Assembly (NCBI RefSeq): GCF_035046485.1
Contig: NC_085136.1
Location: 294,291,080-294,355,079, forward strand
Source of the DNA: Aedes albopictus
Lineage: Eukaryota > Arthropoda > Insecta > Diptera > Culicidae
DNA length: 64,000 nucleotides
Direction: 5' to 3'
Below are positions 42,671 through 53,290 of this stretch, piece by piece. Within the stretch, counting starts at the first letter, position 1, and each line of letters opens with the position of its first letter. The translations under genes were made by a program, and so were the position numbers. The notes beneath the pieces are model-generated. The model searched no databases and was not told where the DNA came from. It saw only the letters and a list, made by a program, of their open reading frames with translations.

Positions 42671-42930
42671 CGTTACAACCTAGGAAGAATTTCGTGAGAA
42701 ATTCTTGAAAGTGTTCTGCTGAATAATGATTATTGGAAGAGAGAACTGAAATAGTTTCAGCAAGATTTCTGGGATAAATTCCGATGTGACTTCCCTTGAA
42801 TAGCTCCGGTTGAGTTCTGGGAGAAATCTCTGTGGAATTCTGGAGAAAATATCAAAAGAAGGTTTAAGGGAGATGTCAGAATTCCGGAAGATGTTCCTAA
42901 TGAATTTCCTGGAGAAATCTATGTTACACA
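42671..42930. repeat. Degenerate GAATTCC-type tract
   Basis: Loose repeats of GGGAGAAATCTCTGTGGAATT; see the other tracts of this texture. Confidence 0.55.
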
Positions 42931-42940
42931 TTTATTAATA

Positions 42941-43605
42941 CGAAGGCGCATCATCAGTGGAAGTCGTGCCTACTACGGGCTCCAGAAGAAACTGCGGTCA
43001 AAAAAGATTCACCCCCGCACCAAATGTACCCTGTACAATACCCAACAAACATTGTTGCTGTACAACAGATGAATAAGCCACTCTTGAGCTTAATTTTGAA
43101 AATTCTGGCTGAACAAGCTGTTATTCAGCTGTCATCGTTACTTGGGTACGCTAATATGACCGGTGGCTCTCTACGGACACGATACATGGGCGATGCTCGA
43201 GGAGGACCTGCAAGCACTCGGAGCTTTCAAGCGACGGGTGATAAGGACGATCTTCGGCGGCGTCCAGGAGAATGGTGTGTGGCGGAGAACGATGAATGTC
43301 GAGCTCGCTGCACTCTACGGTGAATTCAACATACTGAAAGTGACTAAAGCTGGACGGATACGGTGGGCTGGGCATGTCGCAAGAATGCCGGACAACAATC
43401 CTGCAAAGTTGGTGTTTGCTTACCATCCGGTTGGTACAAGAAGGCGTGGAGCGCAGAGAGCACGATGGACGGACCAGGTGGAACGTGATCTGGCGAGCGC
43501 TGGGCGTGACCGACGTTAGAGAGCTACAGCTGCAAATCGAGTATTATGGCGACAAATTGTTGATTCAGTTTTATCATGAATTTGATGTTGATCTAAATAA
43601 TTGAA
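42941..43605 (+). pseudogene. LINE C-terminal fragment, interrupted by a MITE
   Basis: The first part reads SRAYYGLQKKLRSKKIHPRT then KCTLYN. After the 106-bp insertion it continues TLI*PVALYGHDTWAMLEED, FKRRVIRTIFGG, GRIRWAGHVARMPDN and RARWTDQVERDL. These are the same post-RT blocks as in the element at 8.5-10.9 kb, but the sequence is clearly diverged. Removing the insertion and one TA rejoins the blocks in frame. One stop (TGA at 43157) remains. No RT core lies upstream. Confidence 0.85.
43041..43146. mobile_element. 106-bp MITE inside the LINE fragment, TA duplication
   Basis: The left end CCCAACAAAC and the right end GTTACTTGGG are short inverted termini; TA flanks both (43039-43040, 43147-43148). 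The inside carries GCTGAACAAGCTGTTATTCAGCT, rich in the GCTGAA motif that also fills the outer parts of the 20.7-25.1 kb element. Confidence 0.75.
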
Positions 43606-44559
43606 TAAATCTCGCGCTTAGTATCATACGGGCATATCTACAGTGATCGATTTCTCTTCATCGATTTTCTCTTTGGTCAATAACTTGGCCGGCAAATCAT
43701 TTTCGGTTGTTTTTGTTGTGTTAGAAGCTAGTCCTAGTCGTCATTTACCGAAGTACACTGACAGATCGTCCGAATATTGGTCGTAGTTTCCGGAATAATG
43801 CGAAGAGAAAATCGATGAAGAGAAACCGATCATTGTAGATACGCCTGTATGATACTAAACGCGAGAAATGAATAACACAGCCTATTGTTATAATAATGTT
43901 GTGAATAAATCGATGCAATATCGTGACACTCATGTATGAATACGCTTTCATATCTGCCGTTTCAATTAATCGAGAATTACTTTAGTCCGACTTACGAAAC
44001 GATTTTCAGAAACTGTTCAAAAATTGGGTGGTTTTCAACAATCGGGATTAGGTACTGTCCTTAATAATGGAACTGATACCGAATTAAACAAAAATGGCAT
44101 TCTAACCCGCAGAAAATAATGTGGGTGCACTCCTGTCCAGGAACAACAATCTGTGCTCGCACTAATGATGATGCCCAAGTAAATCCGACAACAGCAGCAA
44201 TGGGCGCTTCGAAGAAGGCATTGTGTCAGCAGTGGGCGCGCACTTTGGTCTATTATACTTATAAAACTAGAATGCAGTTTGCGGGCCCGTCCATTGTAGT
44301 AAATAACCAGGAGAAACAAGAGGACACGAAGTTGTCTCGGTCGGTCGCTAGATCCGGCATGTTGCAGGCTACCCGGATAAAAACCAACCATAGGGTGTTT
44401 GGTGAAAACCATTCCTGCACCATACAGTGTACCAGCTACAATAAAGTGTATTGTAATGAAATGGTTCGCTAAAAGCTTTGCACATTGTAGCTACTATACA
44501 TCTACATTCGATTTTTATGTAACAATATATGGAGGCAGCTTTCGACTGAGGTATCTGAA
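43606..44559. other. No gene recognised
   Basis: Overlapping opposed frames at 44035-44412 (-) and 44119-44472 (+) each exceed 110 codons, but neither shows a domain, signal or splice context I can name. No repeats except GTAACAATATAT at 44519-44530, which recurs at 45671-45682 just beyond the inverted repeat. Confidence 0.4.
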
Positions 44560-45048
44560 CACCTGGGAGGATTTTCGGCGTGGCAGTCGCAATTGCAATC
44601 AAACGATCAGATATTCTCCTTCATCCGACGTTTCGATGTGTATTACATCTTCTTCAGGGAATTCTATGTTTGAGACAAGATAATTATACTATATATACTT
44701 AACATTAAACAATGAAAAAACAGGCTTACAGGGGTGTTAATCGCTTTCGTTTTGAAAGGCTTTGTGGAAGCATAATCCGTCCGAGAAACTATTTAAAAAA
44801 ACGTTGGAATCGACTCTGAAATACACATAGAATCAGTAACATTCTTCAGCATATTTTTGAATTGATTAAGTACTCTTGAACACTAGTTATGTTTTTGCCG
44901 AATTCGGTTCGCACTTCTAACAACACTACTAACGGCCAATTTGTTTAAGCTAAGTGGTGAATATGTGTGGAACCTAAGTGGGGACAACATGGTTGGATTC
45001 GTTTTGGTAGCTATTGGGTATTTCTGTTATTGTTGCTGTGTTCGTTAC
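44560..45048. repeat. Left arm of the 489-bp inverted repeat
   Basis: It starts CACCTGGGAGGATTTTCGGC and ends GCTGTGTTCGTTAC; the mirror is 45183-45671. Confidence 0.95.
44624..44660 (-). ncRNA. Hammerhead-ribozyme-like motif, left arm
   Basis: The exact mirror of the motif at 45571-45607, with core GACGTTTCGATG...CATCTTCTTCAG on the plus strand at 44627-44657. Confidence 0.55.
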
Positions 45049-45182
45049 TTCAGATCGCTTTGTGTGGAGTGTATGGAAAATGCCTGCATACATTGAACTA
45101 AGACATTCGATGTCTGATCTCTTGTTGATGGTGTTTGGAGTGTTTAGAATATGACAAACCTCGAGAATAGGAAGAGCTGTTT

Positions 45183-45671
45183 GTAACGAACACAGCAACA
45201 ATAACAGAAATACCCAATAGCTACCAAAACGAATCCAACCATGTTGTCCCCACTTAGGTTCCACACATATTCACCACTTAGCTTAAACAAATTGGCCGTT
45301 AGTAGTGTTGTTAGAAGTGCGAACCGAATTCGGCAAAAACATAACTAGTGTTCAAGAGTACTTAATCAATTCAAAAATATGCTGAAGAATGTTACTGATT
45401 CTATGTGTATTTCAGAGTCGATTCCAACGTTTTTTTAAATAGTTTCTCGGACGGATTATGCTTCCACAAAGCCTTTCAAAACGAAAGCGATTAACACCCC
45501 TGTAAGCCTGTTTTTTCATTGTTTAATGTTAAGTATATATAGTATAATTATCTTGTCTCAAACATAGAATTCCCTGAAGAAGATGTAATACACATCGAAA
45601 CGTCGGATGAAGGAGAATATCTGATCGTTTGATTGCAATTGCGACTGCCACGCCGAAAATCCTCCCAGGTG
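45183..45671. repeat. Right arm of the 489-bp inverted repeat
   Basis: It starts GTAACGAACACAGC and ends AAAATCCTCCCAGGTG; the mirror is 44560-45048. Confidence 0.95.
45571..45607 (+). ncRNA. Hammerhead-ribozyme-like motif, right arm
   Basis: CTGAAGA (45574-45580) fits the conserved CUGANGA box. GATGT and ACATC then form a 5-bp stem II around the loop AATAC, GAAA follows (45597-45600), and ACGT plus C completes a GAAACGUC end in which ACGU can act as a minimal palindromic stem III and GUC as the cleavage triplet. TCC before and GGA after pair as the base of stem I. One unpaired A lies between CUGAAGA and stem II. A minimal stem III means activity may need a dimer. Confidence 0.55.
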
Positions 45672-45682
45672 TAACAATATAT

Positions 45683-46744
45683 TATACTGTTTTTTTACGT
45701 TTGAACCATTCACTTTTGCGAAACATTATTTTTCCGTGCATTTTTAATTATTTGTTCAGTAATAGATTTTTTCCGTGCTTTGTTTTTTGGATGTTTGTGA
45801 CTTTTTTGATGCAAAGGAAAAGAAGGAGAAAAAAGTGAATAAGTTGAAATATCAATTTAAAGTCAATAAAATGTTTAAATCAGTGGTAAACCAGATGTCC
45901 TAAGAACTGCGAATCTAAGAGATATGGCGAGCTAGGTATGTAGAGTGCAATAAGAGAAATACGAATTTAGGCAGGAATGTAGGTTAACCCGCAGGTCAGA
46001 TCAGCAAATCAGTGGATGAGTTCAACACTATTCTTTCTGTATTTGCATTTAGGGGAGTTTTCTCCTCTTCTCTCATGTACCACAATCAAATCGAATGCGA
46101 TTGACAAACTTTATCTTTGACGTTGAGCCATCTTTAAAATATGGACTGGACTGAACACTGAAATGACTTCTAATATAGGTTCGTCTGCGGGTTCGCTTTT
46201 TAACCTAAAGCCTGGAGCACATAGCGTCCGTTCCGTCGAGGTTTGCGTGTTTTAGACAGTTTTCCCATGGGAAATGTGTCAAACTACTGTCACGCACACG
46301 CAAACGTATGCATTGTGCGGGGCACTTAACTTATGTTTGAATCGAACTTGACAGTTTTTTCATGAGCTGTTATGTATTTCAAACTTAAGTCAAACTGGTG
46401 CCTCAATATTGCAATAACGGTTAAGCACGCTGTAATGATACTTATGTACCTCGTCACCCACTTCATGTAACTACATTAGTGGTCTAATAACACTTAGCGT
46501 GCTCGGCATAGCTCCATCATGCCGCTTAAAGTGTTGCCACAAATAATGCTTAGGTTGCAAAACCCGGTTATCTGGCTGGTGGGGCATGGGAGCCTAAGCT
46601 TTAACTGTTAATGCAATCAGAGACTACTCAGACTTAGACGTGGGCGATCCTATATATGAAGGGTTATCCAAAACGCTGTGGAGAATTCCCAAAGCGCATT
46701 CTTATAATGCTAGTAAGCCTAAGATACCATTAACCCCCATCAGT
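45683..46744. other. AT-rich sequence with one hairpin
   Basis: No gene. An imperfect hairpin at about 46214-46323 pairs GTTTGCGTGT with ACACGCAAAC and has weakly inverted outer ends (GGAGCACATAGCG and GCATTGTGCGGGGC); it is probably a small MITE. Confidence 0.4.
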
Positions 46745-46977
46745 CGCTTGCGTGTACTGAGTACACGCATCTCAGAAAAATGCAAAAAAATAATCGAAAT
46801 TCGCAACCGGGTGTTGGTCCTATTCCAAGATCCACTCTTCTTCTTGTTAGTAAGGCAGAAAAAAATGAAAAAATGCACGGAAAGTACTCGAAAAATACGT
46901 AATTCTAACCTCACATTTTGAATGTGTACTCAGTACACCGGCGCGACCGCTGGTGTAACTTTTTTGTGAACCAGACC
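46745..46977. repeat. GTGTACTCAGTACAC palindromes beside the foldback element
   Basis: The near-palindrome GTGTACT-G/C-AGTACAC occurs at about 46748-46766 and 46922-46936. The second runs into CGGCGCGACCGCTGGTGTAAC, an inverted relic of the terminus of the foldback element that starts right after. Confidence 0.7.
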
Positions 46978-47224
46978 GTTACACGAGCGGTCGCGTCGTG
47001 TACTCAGTACACGGCATACGCTTTCAATTATGGTTTATATGCTTTACTAGATACAATGTTGGTGTCTTCAGCAAAAATGTCCAACTGGATAATGCGCGTC
47101 TGAAAGTGGACATGTGGAACCGGTCAACACTATCTGGGCCTGTCCTGGGTGTCGGAATGGCCCTCGCGGGAACCTGTTTCGTGGACATTTCAGTTATGGC
47201 ACTAAAACTAGGCATGCGACGGCT

Positions 47225-48250
47225 CTATCGTCATGATTTTCCATATCCATCATCTTAGTAACCATGAAAATGACCAGTGACCTCCCTGGCTAACCCGTGG
47301 CCACCGGAATGTGCCCTGGAGGAACCTGTTTCGAGGACATTTTGACCATGACACCAAAACTAGGCTTGCGACGGCTCTATCGTCATGATTTTTCATAACC
47401 ATCATCTTAGTAACCATGAACATAACCAGTGACCTCCCTGGCTAACCCGTGGCCACCGGAATGTGCCCTGGAGGAACCTGTGTCGAGGACATTTTGACCA
47501 TGACACCAAAACTAGGCTTGTGACGGCTCTATCTTCATGATTTTTCATAACCATCATCTTAGTAACCATGAACATAACCAGTGACCTCCCTGGCTAACCC
47601 GTGGCCACCGGAATGTGCCCTGGAGGAACCTGTGTCGAGGACATTTTGACCATGACACCAAAACTAGGCTTGTGACGGCTCTATCTTCATGATTTTCCAT
47701 ATCCATTATCTTAGTAACCATGAAAATGACCAGTGACCTCCCTGACCAACCCGTGGCCACCGGAATGTGCCCTGGGGGAACCTGTTTCGAGGACATTTTG
47801 ACCATGACACCAAAACTAGGCTTGCGATGCCTCTATCTTCATGATTATCCATCTCTATTATTTTAGTAACCATGAAAATGACCAGTGGCCTCCCTGGCCA
47901 ACCCGTGGCCATCGAAATGTACCCTGGAGGAACCTGTTTCGAGGACATTTTGACCATGACACCAAAACTAGGCTTGTGACGGCTCTATCTTCATGATTTT
48001 CCATATCCATTATCTTAGTAACCATGAAAATGACCAGTGACCTCCCTGGCCAACCCGTGGCCGCCGGAATGTGCCCTGGAGGAACCTGTTTCGAGGACAT
48101 TTTGACCATGACACCAAAACTAGGCATGCGACGGTTCTATTTTCATGATTTTCCATATCCATCATCTTTGTAACCGAAAAAAAAACTGCGAGTGACCTCT
48201 CTGGTTAACCCGTGGCTACCAGCCATGCAAGGGCTCTATCTCCATGATCT
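47225..48250. repeat. 152-bp tandem array, left (about 7 units)
   Basis: CCTCCCTGGCTAACCCGTGG and its variants recur at 47281, 47433, 47585, 47737, 47889, 48041 and 48196, an exact 152-bp spacing until the last. Units contain GGAACCTGTTTCGAGGACAT and ATGACACCAAAACTAGGC. Minus-strand open frames 47554-48127 repeat the same peptide and are not genes. Confidence 0.95.
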
Positions 48251-48530
48251 TCATCTTCTTTTTTGTGTAACGTCCATACTGGAGCAAAGCCTGATACTCA
48301 GCTTAATGTTCTATGAACACTTCCACAGTTATTAACTGAGAGCTTCCTTTGCATATGATCATTTTGCATGTGTATAGCGTGTGGCAGGCACAAAGATACT
48401 CTATAACGAAGAAAGCTAAGAAAAACTCCATTACAAAAAGTTCCAGTACCGACCGCGAATCGAACCTGTCACCATCAGCATGCATATACTGAATAATCAC
48501 GCCTTCACAACTGTGGATATAGTGGTTAAA
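48246..48530 (-). mobile_element. tRNA-derived SINE (Feilai-like), diverged
   Basis: Plus-strand order is CTTCATCTTCTTTTTTGTGTAACG (tail side), TATGAACACTTCCACAG, CATTTTGCATGTG, GGCAGGCACAAAGATAC, then the inverse of a B-box (CGAATCGAACC near 48456). The A-box side is altered (TGAATAATCACGCC near 48488-48503). It lies inside the foldback element next to the left array. Confidence 0.75.
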
Positions 48531-49388
48531 CTCTGGCCACTGGAATTTGCCCTGAAGAAACCTGTTCTGAATACATTTGCCCATGGCTCCTCATGTTTTT
48601 TCACCTTCGTTATCAAAATAGGACCAGTGACCTATCTGTCACACTCGTGGCCACTGGGGGTAACGGTTACCAAGACAATGAATATAAAAATTATGAAGAT
48701 AGAGCCGTCCTCTAACATGTTCCTGTGGCCACGGGTTTATGCTAGGTATCGCTCAAGTAATTTCCGTTCAGTTCATTATTTTTTCTTTACCGGAATGGTC
48801 AAGAACTTCAACACAGAGAGCTTCATTTGATTTGACGTATCTTCTCAGTTCCGTACTGGAGTCAAGAAGAATCAAAAGCTTCCTCATTTCTCGAGCGATT
48901 CCTTAGCTGTTTTTTCCACGCATCGAGATAGGCCAAAAAATCTTGCGAACTGCGTACTTCTTATAATGCAAGGACGCTGCACAGTGGTTCCATCATAGGT
49001 CTAAACCTTTGACCACAATCAACTGTGATATCAATGTGGTAACATAAAGTTTATTGATTTTTTTTTTTCTAATTTCAGTCGTTTGCATTCATCACTCTAC
49101 CATCCAATACGTATTTAGTTGATTGTGTTCAATTCTTATATGGTTGAAAACGATGTAAATGTAAAATTTAGATGCTACTTTATCATCTTATTTGAATAAG
49201 TGTGACTGGTTTATGATTTTTCAAAAAATGTTTCCCCTTACGATCTCTTCGGACGTTTTTTTTTATAAATCTTCCCTATAATATTGAACAATGATTTACT
49301 GACGAATTCAGTAGTTATTTTTATACATTACATTTCACTATTCTTAAGCAGCTGTGAGTACCGCGGATCGCCCAAACTAATATTAGTA
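48531..49388. other. Interior of the foldback element with diverged 152-bp unit relics
   Basis: GGCCACTGGAATTTGCCCTG (48535) and CGTGGCCACTGG (48645) are relics in the left-array orientation, and ATGAAGATAGAGCCGTCC (48690) in the right-array orientation. The rest is AT-rich and featureless. Confidence 0.5.
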
Positions 49389-49474
49389 TACATTCATAAC
49401 TCGATATAACGTAACAACATTTTTATGTTCGTTACGATATATCAAAGTTACGTAATATCGAAGCCAAAAAAGAT

Positions 49475-49489
49475 CCCCCCCCCCCCCCC
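49475..49489. repeat. Poly-C run
   Basis: Fifteen consecutive C near the left end of the pogo-like element. Confidence 0.85.
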
Positions 49490-49779
49490 AAATTATGTAA
49501 TTCACTCAACAATGATTTTTAACCTTGTTTAAATGTTTTTTTTTATTGTTGTATTTTATATACCTATCTTCAAAAGTCAACTTTATAGTATACCTTTTTA
49601 TATCTAACTATTTGAACCAATATCGCATAAAACAAGATTATTTTTCATTTTTACATACCGAACTGCTTAAGCGTAAAACTTTACCTGTTCATGTGATTAA
49701 AAGTAACAAATCCAATAACAGGTAGCGTTGGAGTGTACATCATTTCATTCTCAGCAGTGGAAAATTCAAAGTTTCCTAT

Positions 49780-51100
49780 ACGATAATGCCTCCTAGAATT
49801 CCTCTTGAGATTCCTCCAAAATTCACTCGGGAATTCACCCAGGAATCTCTTAATAAAATACCTTCTGTGATTTATCCTGAAATTCTCGAAGGAGTTCCTC
49901 TAGAGTTTTTTTTTTTCAAGGATTCAAACTCCTCCATTTATTCCTACTGGCTTTAATCTGCTAGGATTCCTCTAAAAAGGGCTTTGAAATAGGACACAAT
50001 TGGTAAAGTACTAGAATTGTAGTAATGAGCTGAATTTGTGTATGGTGAGAAGGTCAATTCTTCGTTTCTGCAATGAAATGGTGCAAAAAGCGTGCAGTAT
50101 AATTATTTCTTGCCAAATTTGATGCTGTTTGAGCAAAACTATGGATAACTAAGTTATTTATGTTGCAAGAAATGGAGAAAACAACAACACTGTTGCCCAA
50201 ATTTTTGCTCAAACAGCATCAAATTAGGTAAGGAATAATAGTACCCTCGCTTTTTGCACCATTTCATTACAGAAACGGAGAATTGAACTTCTCACCATAC
50301 AAAAATTCAGCTCATTACTACAAATCTAGTACTTCACCGATCTGTCCTATTACTCCAAAAGTTCTCGATATGATTCCTCCAGGAATTTCCCCTGTGGCTT
50401 CTCTAGGATTCTCCATGGGATTCCAGAGATTTTTGTAAGGATTCATCCTGTCATTCCCTTTAAAATTTCTACTGGGATTCTCCCAGTCATACCTGCAATG
50501 CTCTTATACCTTCCTGCTCAATAAGTATTTGCTGAGATTCACCCAGTAATTCCTGCTGGTACTTATTCTGCACATTTTGAACTCTTTTCTAAATTTTTTA
50601 TCAGGGATTTCACCGGTAATTCTTCCGAAAACTCAGGATATCGGCAAAAACCACCAGGAATTTCTTCAGAGACCCATTCAAAGATTGCTGGTTCCAGGAA
50701 ACCCTGTTGAATTACTCCAGGGATGCTCCATTGATTGATTTGTCTTTATTAAAGAGACTTTCAGCCCTTGGTAAGAGGGATGCCTTATTTTCTTTCAAAG
50801 CATTACTTTTAATGATTCCTTAAGGATTTTCCCCTTTTTCATAGATTTTCGTTGTAATTCCTCTAGAAGTTTGCTTTGAATCCCTCCAGAAATTCCCTCT
50901 GGTACTTCACTTGGCATTTCTACATAAATGTGATTATTCCATGAATTTCTTTAGGAAGAATAGAATACTTTTGAAATATTTCCACCGAAATAATTCATCC
51001 GTGGGATATATCACAAAATTTCGCCAGCAATTTATCTAGGGATTTATCAGAGAATTTCTTGAGCGATTTTCTGCAGGGTTCTTCTAAGACTAGGCGGACT
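49780..51100. repeat. Degenerate GGAATTCCTC / CCAGGAATTC tract
   Basis: Loose repeats of ATTCCTCTAGAATT and ACTCCAGGAATT interrupted by the palindromic MITE. Same texture as the tract at 1.1-1.5 kb. Confidence 0.6.
49988..50351. mobile_element. 364-bp palindromic MITE
   Basis: AATAGGACAC...AAAGTACTAGAATTGTAGT on the left mirrors ACTACAAATCTAGTACTT...TGTCCTATT on the right, with about 150-bp arms around a 60-bp centre. Arms share ATGGTGCAAAAAGCG and GATGCTGTTTGAGC. It lies within the degenerate tract of the pogo-like element. Confidence 0.8.
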
Positions 51101-51219
51101 TGCCCCGGCGTTATAACTCGCAGTATCGCATGAAACCGAATTTGCTTCCACTGCTGTCTACTGTCATGTCTTTTGGAGTTGGAAGGCTATGTTTCAGTAT
51201 GATATGTCAAGAATAAGTA

Positions 51220-51650
51220 CAGTAGACGTTCGGTCGGTGCAAACGGTTTAACTGCAATGCTTTTTACCTGTAAGTCCGGTAAGTTCAACAAATTTGGAGT
51301 TATCGCACCGCCAAACGTCAAAATGATGTGCCATGTTTGCCCTAATAGGCTGGAGGAATTGAATGAATGTGGATGAATTAAACGAAGAGAAAAAGCAGGA
51401 TCTTCATAAAACAAAATGCAGAAGTAACTGATGCTGTGAATAAGTTCCTCTGGCTTATGAACAGTCGCATGAAGTTCACGTTCATTTTACGTCAATTGAT
51501 GGCTTTATGACATCTGTCAGGCGTTGCAGTTACTCAATTTCATTTGTTAAGTGAAACGTAAACATGTTGCAGTTAGCAGTTAATCAAAATTACTGACACC
51601 GAAAACTGTCATATAACTGCGAAAGTGTTCATATATCGCTAAACTGGTTA
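51220..51650. other. Possible nested TIR element, one end seen
   Basis: TA followed by CAGTAGACGTTCGGTCGGTG at 51220 looks like the end of a Tc1/mariner-type MITE. I could not place a convincing right end. The minus frame 51414-51187 overlaps this end and has no recognised family. Confidence 0.3.
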
Positions 51651-51824
51651 GTAGACTTGGTTCCAGGAGGAGCGTAATATCATAAAGACTATTCCGTGAA
51701 TCACGTTTATTATTCAAATAGCAAAACATTGGAACCATAAAAAAGTTACGTTATATCGAGGTAAAAGTTACGTTATACTGAGTTACGTAATATCGAGGCT
51801 ACGTTATACCGAGGTATGACTGTA

Positions 51825-52140
51825 TACAAATCAGTTGGTAACCAAATTCACAAAACAAAAAATTTCGGCTCCGTGAAGCAAAAAAAACTATTTTTTATTT
51901 CTTTCTATTCGAAAATTACAAAACTAGATTAAACATATTTTTATACAATACAAAAACGCTTTTGGGAGGCAAATATGTATCAAATTAACGGATTCACCAT
52001 GCTATAAGCGAAATTATAAGCATGACCGCCTCATACAGAGTTATTGCACACCTTGGAACCTCGCTAATTGTTGCACACTCCATGCTTTTCTTATAAGGCG
52101 TGCAACAATTGGCTAGTTTTTAAGGTGTGTAACAATTGGC
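51825..52140. other. Spacer with an inverted GCACACCTT / AAGGTGTG pair
   Basis: ATTGCACACCTTGGAACCTCGC (52044) and AAGGTGTGTAACAATTGGCG (52121) form an imperfect inverted pair around TTGTTGCACACTCC. Otherwise AT-rich. Confidence 0.4.
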
Positions 52141-53290
52141 GATTTACCCTGATGGATATGAAAAATCATGAAGCTAGAGCCGTCGCATGCCTAGTTTTGG
52201 CGTCAAAGCCAAAATGTCCACGAAACAGGTTCCTCCAGGGCACATTCCGGTGGCCACGGGTTAGCCAGGGAGGTCACTGGTTATTTTCATGGTTACTAAG
52301 ATGATGGATATGAAAAAATCATGGAGATAGAGCCGTCGCATGCCTAGTTTTGGTGTCATGGTCAAAATGTCCTTGAAACAGGTTCCTCCAGGGCACATTC
52401 CGGAGGCCACGGGTTAGCAAGGGAGGTCACTGGTCATTTTCATGGTTACTAAGATGATGGATATGAAAAATCATGAAGATAGAGCCGTCGCATGCCTAGT
52501 TTTGGTGTCATGGTCAAATTGTCCTCGAAACAGGTTCCTCCAGGGCACATTCCGGTGGCCACGGGTTAGCCAGGGAGGTCACTGGTCATTTTCATGGTTA
52601 CTAAGATGATGGATATAAAAATCATAAAGATAGAGCCGTCGCATGCCTAGTTTTGGTGTCATGGTCGAAATGTCCTCGAAACAGGTTCCTCCAGGGCACA
52701 TTCCGGTGGCCACGGGTTGGCCAGGGAGGTCACTGGTCATTTTCATGGTTTTAAGATGATGGATATGAAAAATCATGAAGATAGAGCCGTCGCATGCCTA
52801 GTTTTGGTGTCATGGTCAAAATGTCCTCGAAACAGGTTCCTCCAGGGCACATTCCGGTGGCTACGGGTTAGCAAGGGAGGTCACTGGTCATTTTCATGGT
52901 TACTAAGATGATGGATATGAAAAATCATGAAGATAGAGCCGTCGCATGGGAGGTCATTGATCATTTTCATGGACACTAAGATGATGGATATGAAAAATCA
53001 TGGAGATAGAGCCGTTGCATGCCTAGTTTTGGTGTCATGGTCAAAATGTCCTCGAAACATTTTCCTCCAGGGCACATTCCGGTGGCCACGGGTTAGCCAG
53101 GGAGGTCACTGGTCATTTTCATGGACACTAAGATAATGGTTATGAAAAATCATGACGATAGAGCCGTCGCATGCCTAGTTTTGGTGTCATGGTCAAAATG
53201 TCCTCGAAACATTTTCCTCCAGGGCACATTCCGGTGGCCACGGGTTGGTCAGGGAGGTCACTGGTCATTTTCATGGTTACCAAAATAATG
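52141..53290. repeat. 152-bp tandem array, right (about 8 units, inverted)
   Basis: GGGAGGTCACTGG recurs with AGGTC at 52271, 52424, 52576, 52727, 52878, 52951, 53103 and 53255. Spacings are 151-153 bp except one 73-bp truncated unit. The orientation is opposite to the left array. Plus-strand open frames here repeat one peptide and are not genes. Confidence 0.95.

Larger units (their letters stand above)
44560..45671. mobile_element. 1.1-kb inverted repeat, 489-bp arms, with hammerhead-like motifs (Penelope-like?)
   Basis: Arms 44560-45048 and 45183-45671 are inverse copies with at most very few differences, separated by 134 bp. Each arm carries a hammerhead-ribozyme-like motif on its outward-reading strand. 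Penelope-like retroelements are known to carry type I hammerheads in their terminal repeats, and those repeats can occur in inverted orientation. No reverse transcriptase or GIY-YIG coding is present, so the link is inference. The minus frame 45264-44974 crosses the centre and begins with a hydrophobic stretch, but I do not call it a gene. Confidence 0.75.
49391..51822. mobile_element. 2.4-kb TA-flanked pogo-like element
   Basis: The left end CATTCATAACTCGATATAAC and the right end (inverse of CAGTCATACCTCGGTATAAC) match at 16 of 20 positions, with TA outside (49389-49390, 51823-51824). Both subterminal regions repeat GTTACGTTATATCGA and related phrases. No transposase frame; the interior is a degenerate GAATTCC-type tract with a palindromic MITE. 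CAGTCATACC ends are typical of pogo/Tigger elements as I recall. Confidence 0.7.

Noticed and set aside
44035..44472. Overlapping opposed frames above 110 codons
   Set aside because: No domain, no conserved pattern, and both strands open, which suggests chance.
44974..45264. 96-codon minus-strand frame with a hydrophobic stretch as a secreted peptide gene
   Set aside because: It crosses the centre of an inverted repeat, and most of it duplicates arm sequence; no family recognised.
51150..51180. GTCTACTG as the matching end of the TIR seen at 51220
   Set aside because: It lies on the wrong side and orientation, so the two do not bound an element.
47225..53290. CRISPR array
   Set aside because: Units of 152 bp repeat as a whole without unique spacers, and the context is a eukaryotic foldback element.
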